Part shown: piece by piece, positions 60,568 through 64,000 of the stretch
How positions within the stretch are numbered: position 1 is the first letter of the stretch
Layout of the letters: every line of letters begins with the position of its first letter
DNA from: an uncultured Gemmiger sp.
GTDB taxonomy: Bacteria; Bacillota; Clostridia; Oscillospirales; Ruminococcaceae
Direction: 5' to 3'
NCBI GenBank assembly: GCA_944388175.1
Contig: CALXHR010000001.1
Coordinates: forward strand, 186,001-250,000
DNA length: 64,000 nucleotides
Position numbers and translations under genes: made by a program
The notes under the pieces: generated by a model
The model's database searches: none
What the model was told of the DNA's origin: nothing
What the model saw: the letters and a program-made list of their open reading frames with translations, nothing else

Positions 60568-61575
60568 TCACCCTTCGGCCGGGCGCAGCGCGGCAACGCC
60601 CTTTTGCAAAAGACGATGCAGCCACAACAGCCCTTCGGCCGCCGCCCAGGCAGCGGCCAGGTAGATCAGGAACAAAAAGGCGGTATCGCGGCGGGAAAGC
60701 GCCGCCAGGTCGAACCCTTCGACCATGCGCTGGATCAATACATGGTGCACCAAAAACACCGCGTAGGAAAGTTTGACCGCCTTTGCGCACAGTGCACGTG
60801 GCCAGGGACGGTCCAGCCAGCGGGCCGCCCACGCCAATACGGTAAACACCGCCACGCAGCACGCAGCGCAGGCCAGTTTGCTGTCAAACCCGGCGCACAG
60901 CGGCACAGCGGCCGCACACAGCACGGCCAGCACCGCTTTTGCTCTGGCGGGCAGGCGCAAAAACTGCATGCCGAACAAAAACTCCAGCAAGTGGATGGCC
61001 ACCAGCTTGGCGTCCCACCCGGCCAGATGCACCGGCAGGCAGACCGCCAGCGCCACCGCCCAGGTCCCCCAGGGGCAGCGCGTAAGCCCCCGCTGCAACA
61101 GCGGGAACAGGATGTACAAAAACAGGATGCTGCCCAAAAACCACTCGCCCACACAGGCAAAGTCTGCACCGACCCAGCCGGCCGCCACGGCAAAATTGTC
61201 AAGGCCCAATACCGTCAACAGCAGCGTCGGCGTTTTGGCGGCTGCATAATACCCGGGCTTTGCCAGGAACCGCAGCGAAAAGCACACGGCCCACGCCAGC
61301 CAGAACAGCGGGTAGATCGCCTTGGCGCGCTTTTTATAAAACGTCAGCGGGTCTTGCTGCGGCGGTACCGTCAGCGCCAGCGACGCGCCGGACACAATAA
61401 AAAACAGCGAAGACCCGAAATCCCCCAGGTAGATGCCAAACGGCAGCACACTGGCAAACAGCTTGTGCGGCAGCGTAAAATAGCCGGTGACGGTGGCGTT
61501 GAAATGGATGACCAAAATGGACGCCAGCGCCACCGTCCGCACAAGGTCAAGGTAAAAAAGACGTTGCTTTTTGAT
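60568..61575 (-). CDS. acyltransferase family 3 membrane protein
   Basis: A 335-residue protein with about ten membrane helices. The start MKKQRLFYLDLVRTVALASILVIHFN resembles acyltransferase-3 proteins (R-x-YLDLLR...H), which O-acylate surface sugars; the helix-1 His is the likely catalytic one. AAGGGGAG lies 7 bases before an ATC at 61575; the first ordinary start, GTG at 61542, lacks a ribosome binding site and would remove the conserved YLD region. End of the surface polysaccharide run. Confidence 0.8.
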   Translation of the reverse strand: MKKQRLFYLDLVRTVALASILVIHFNATVTGYFTLPHKLFASVLPFGIYLGDFGSSLFFIVSGASLALTVPPQQDPLTFYKKRAKAIYPLFWLAWAVCFSLRFLAKPGYYAAAKTPTLLLTVLGLDNFAVAAGWVGADFACVGEWFLGSILFLYILFPLLQRGLTRCPWGTWAVALAVCLPVHLAGWDAKLVAIHLLEFLFGMQFLRLPARAKAVLAVLCAAAVPLCAGFDSKLACAACCVAVFTVLAWAARWLDRPWPRALCAKAVKLSYAVFLVHHVLIQRMVEGFDLAALSRRDTAFLFLIYLAAAWAAAEGLLWLHRLLQKGVAALRPAEG

Positions 61576-61596
61576 GGTCGGTCTCCCCTTTTTCTT

Positions 61597-63012
61597 TTAT
61601 CGGCGCAGCAAACGGCGCTTGACCAGCCGCCCCAGCTGTTTGGCCACGGCTGCCGGCTCTGCCGACGCACGCAGCGCGCAGGCCAGTTGGTCGGCATCCG
61701 CCCCCGCCTGCGCCGGCGAAGCAAATACGGCGCTAACATAACCGTTGCGCTGGGCGGCCAGCGGTAAGCGCCAACTGTCCGCGGCGCACTCCACGGCCGG
61801 GACGCCGCCCGGGAACGCTGCTTCCCGCACCAGCGCCCAGCCGGCCAGCGGCGCGGGGGGCGGGTCCTCCCCCACCGGCACGCCGTACTGCCCCGCAAGG
61901 TTCTGGCGCACGCTGCGCCACAGGCGGTCCTGTGCCTGCACGGCCCCGGTCCAGCGCGGCAGCGCCGGGCACAAAACGCCCAGCAGGGGTTCCTGCGCAA
62001 ACAGCGCCGCCGCCTGCGGCAACACCGCACCGGCGTATTGGACGCTTTGTTCCAGGTACCACGCCGTCACGGTGTCCGCCTGCAGGGGGGCGAAGCGCAG
62101 CAGCCGCAGCCCTGCGGCCGCCAAATCCACGGCGGCCGCGTCGGCGCCGCAATCTTGCAGCAGATACTGCCAGTGCAGGTTCTGCGCCAGCGCGCCCAGC
62201 GGGTGCGTGCGCAAAAGTGCACGCACCAAAGCGTCCACCGGGTAATCGGTGCGCGTTTTCAGGTAATCGTACAAAACCCGCGCCGCCTGGCCGTCGGTGC
62301 GGCGCAGTTCGTCCGTATACGGCGTAAAAAAGCTGCGCCGCTTAAAAAACGGGCAGCCGCGGTGCGCCAGAAGTTCCTGCGGGCAGGCCATGATCGGGTT
62401 GACGAACACCGCCGCCAGGTCCGCCGTATCCACATAAGTATCCCAGCGCCAGCCAAGCGCCGCAAAATGCGCCGTGAAGCGGGCTTCATGGCAGGCCACC
62501 GATTCCTCATAGCTGTGCGGCAGCCGAATTTGCTGCCAATACTGCCAAAAGGCGTCGCTGCGCAGCATGCGGGCGCGCACCACCAGAAAATGCGATTGCA
62601 GATGTTCCGGCACCTGCCCGCCGAAGCGGCGGCTACGCATGGCGTAATGGCGCGTCAGGCCCCAGAAATCCAGTTCCGGGCGCGCCTGCATGGCGTCGAA
62701 CATGGGTTCCAGCGGGCAGACCGGGCCGGCCAGCGTATAATTCATCAGCACCAGTTCGTCGTACGCGGCGACCGCCGTCCGCCCCAGCGTGCGCAGTGCC
62801 TCGCGGTAGGCGCCGACATCATAGCCGGTGTTTTCCCGCTCCAGCAAGCGCGCGCCCATCCCCTGCACCCAGGCGCGGTCCGCCGCCTGCAGCCGGCCGT
62901 TTGTGACAAACAAAAGGTCAGCCAGCGGCAACAGCGCCTGTACGGCAAAGCGGCAGGGCGCGTCGATCTGCCCTTGCGCGTCATAGTGGAAGTAGACGAC
63001 CAGGCGTTTCAT
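61597..63012 (-). CDS. RgpF-like rhamnan synthesis protein
   Basis: A 471-residue cytoplasmic protein of the RgpF/rhamnan-synthesis F family. RLLERENTGYDVGAYREAL (about 55-73) and the following LMNYTLAGP block are family marks. RgpF acts in assembly of rhamnose-rich wall polysaccharide, probably as a glycosyltransferase. ATG at 63012 is 9 bases after GAGGA, 5 bases beyond the preceding stop. The C-terminal 150 residues are unassigned. Confidence 0.78.
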   Translation of the reverse strand: MKRLVVYFHYDAQGQIDAPCRFAVQALLPLADLLFVTNGRLQAADRAWVQGMGARLLERENTGYDVGAYREALRTLGRTAVAAYDELVLMNYTLAGPVCPLEPMFDAMQARPELDFWGLTRHYAMRSRRFGGQVPEHLQSHFLVVRARMLRSDAFWQYWQQIRLPHSYEESVACHEARFTAHFAALGWRWDTYVDTADLAAVFVNPIMACPQELLAHRGCPFFKRRSFFTPYTDELRRTDGQAARVLYDYLKTRTDYPVDALVRALLRTHPLGALAQNLHWQYLLQDCGADAAAVDLAAAGLRLLRFAPLQADTVTAWYLEQSVQYAGAVLPQAAALFAQEPLLGVLCPALPRWTGAVQAQDRLWRSVRQNLAGQYGVPVGEDPPPAPLAGWALVREAAFPGGVPAVECAADSWRLPLAAQRNGYVSAVFASPAQAGADADQLACALRASAEPAAVAKQLGRLVKRRLLRR

Positions 63013-63017
63013 GGCGG

Positions 63018-64000
63018 TCAATCCTCATAGGGGCCGTGGCGCGGCCCGAATACCGCGCGTTTGGCGGTAATCAACCCTTTGTAGGCAGGCGCAGGCAGGT
63101 TGTCCCGCAGCCAGTTGCGCGCATGGCGGCGCCGCGTGTTGGCATATGGGCCGTACACACCGAACAGATGCCGCTTGGCAGCAAACGCCGTCGCCGCCAT
63201 AGACGCCGCCCAGAACGTCGTGCAGTCAAACACGCGCGCCAGCGGGCGGATCAGGCCGGTGGCATAGGCCTGCATTGTATCGCTGCGCAGCACGGCGAAA
63301 GTGCTGCTCATGACCACCGCCGGGTAATACCCGGCCGCCTGCGCCACAAAGGGGTACACGCGCTCAATGGCATGGCTGATGGTGCCGTCCTGCGGCAGCG
63401 GCTCGGGCGGGAAATCCGTATGCTGCCAGCCGTGGGCAAACAGCGGTTCCAGCGCTTGGGGGCGGAACCAGAACACGCTGCCGAACGGCGCGATGGGCGA
63501 TTCCTCGCCGGAGATCGGCACCGAAAGGCCGAGGTCTTTGAGCAGCTTTTTGGTGTTCTCAAAATTGGGGCCCCAGCCACCCGAACACATGTTCAGAAAA
63601 TACAGACCATGCGTGGGGTACGGCGGGCAGAGGATGCCCAGATAGGGGTCGTTTTCAAACTCACACAGCACGTTGCGCACATGGGCGGCGTTTTTGCAGA
63701 CGTTTTCGTTGCAGACATAGCCAAAGCTGGCGCCGGTGATGCCGGGTTTGGTCTGGATCGCCTTTTTGTCGTGCATAAAACAGGCGTAGTCGTACCCGCG
63801 CAGATGCGGCGCAAGGTCGCACAAAAACGCCGCCACATCGCGGCCGCGGTTTTCCACCACAAAAACCTGCACGCTGTGCAGGCCGCTTTGCGCAAATGCC
63901 GCTTCGATCTGCTGCTTTTTCTCCGCACTGTCGGTGGAGATAAGCACATCGGTTTGCGGCGGGAACTTGGCGGCAAAGGCCAGGCTCTCGCCCAGCATAT
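63018..64000 (-). CDS. RgpF-like rhamnan synthesis protein, 5' end beyond the window
   Basis: The visible 326 residues include VVENRGRDVAAFLCDLAPHL and YACFMHDKKA, the pattern of the RgpF C-terminal glycosyltransferase-like domain, then a Trp-rich domain with FGSVFWFRP. The frame is open to the edge; the Met at 63998 looks internal, so the gene is probably longer. Co-oriented with the next RgpF-like gene and the acyltransferase, suggesting a polysaccharide locus continuing outside the window. Confidence 0.75.
   Translation of the reverse strand, partial: MLGESLAFAAKFPPQTDVLISTDSAEKKQQIEAAFAQSGLHSVQVFVVENRGRDVAAFLCDLAPHLRGYDYACFMHDKKAIQTKPGITGASFGYVCNENVCKNAAHVRNVLCEFENDPYLGILCPPYPTHGLYFLNMCSGGWGPNFENTKKLLKDLGLSVPISGEESPIAPFGSVFWFRPQALEPLFAHGWQHTDFPPEPLPQDGTISHAIERVYPFVAQAAGYYPAVVMSSTFAVLRSDTMQAYATGLIRPLARVFDCTTFWAASMAATAFAAKRHLFGVYGPYANTRRRHARNWLRDNLPAPAYKGLITAKRAVFGPRHGPYED

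Noticed and set aside
1-64000. CRISPR arrays, insertion sequences, integrases, phage genes, toxin-antitoxin pairs or restriction systems
   Set aside because: No regularly spaced repeats, terminal inverted repeats with transposases, or recognisable proteins of these kinds were found.

Overview
The window reads as a GC-rich chromosomal segment of a Gram-positive member of the Clostridia, probably Oscillospiraceae (Gemmiger/Subdoligranulum/Faecalibacterium-like). The inference rests on: endospore genes (spoIIGA, sigE, sigG, a SpoIVFA/SpoIVFB-like pair, ylmC), a T-box upstream of alaS, mutS2, whiA, hprK, rapZ, recO with a YqzL-like neighbour, Gram-positive-style RBSs, and a fused SecDF. No insertion sequence, prophage, integrase, CRISPR array or plasmid gene was seen; the segment is mostly core genome.

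Layout. 1-1143: divergent start of an edge gene, then a DUF421-DUF4363 pair (+). 1123-5380: aminotransferase, secDF and nrdR (-). 5414-5580: tRNA-Leu(UAA) with its own promoter and terminator. 5654-8514: DUF6311 membrane protein and an RluA-type pseudouridine synthase (+). 8575-17126: a long minus operon from a consensus promoter and an alanine T-box: alaS, hinT, PRTase, comEC, holA, RNase M5-like gene, nitrilase-family gene. 17123-20775: a class B PBP, and rpsB-tsf. 20823-24609: SpoIVFA-like M23, SpoIVFB-like M50, TIGR03960 radical SAM and TIGR03936, with nested overlaps. 24696-27724: SRPBCC-like protein, ppk1, comEA. 27800-31983: sporulation block (ylmC, sigG, sigE, spoIIGA) interrupted by a plus-strand HAD gene and a plus-strand membrane-anchored unknown gene. 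32080-35502: yqzL-recO-mutS2. 35631-40585: branched-chain amino acid ABC transporter livJ-H-M-G-F, divergent from xpt (+). 41419-44945: tig-clpP-clpX. 45067-50243: rplS-lepB-ylqF-rnhB-yraN-thrC-metallophosphoesterase. 50349-60510: hprK-PHP-glk-murB-rapZ-whiA-dnaE and pfkA. 60531-64000: start of a surface polysaccharide locus (acyltransferase and two RgpF-like proteins, the last cut by the window edge).

How the genes fit together. Information processing (rpsB, tsf, rplS, alaS, dnaE, holA, recO, mutS2, rnhB) and proteostasis (tig, clpP, clpX, secDF, lepB) dominate. The sporulation genes form one regulatory chain: SpoIIGA activates pro-sigma-E in the mother cell, sigma-G acts in the forespore, and SpoIVFA/FB would control pro-sigma-K. 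HprK, glucokinase and PfkA link sugar flux to catabolite control. ComEA and ComEC are encoded apart, and ComEC has a degenerate C-terminal domain. The most unusual observations are two genes whose best start appears to be ATC, repeated TTG starts overlapping TGA stops, an antisense terminator inside a convergent gene, and the split sporulation sigma cluster. I did not find a clear, wholly new system.
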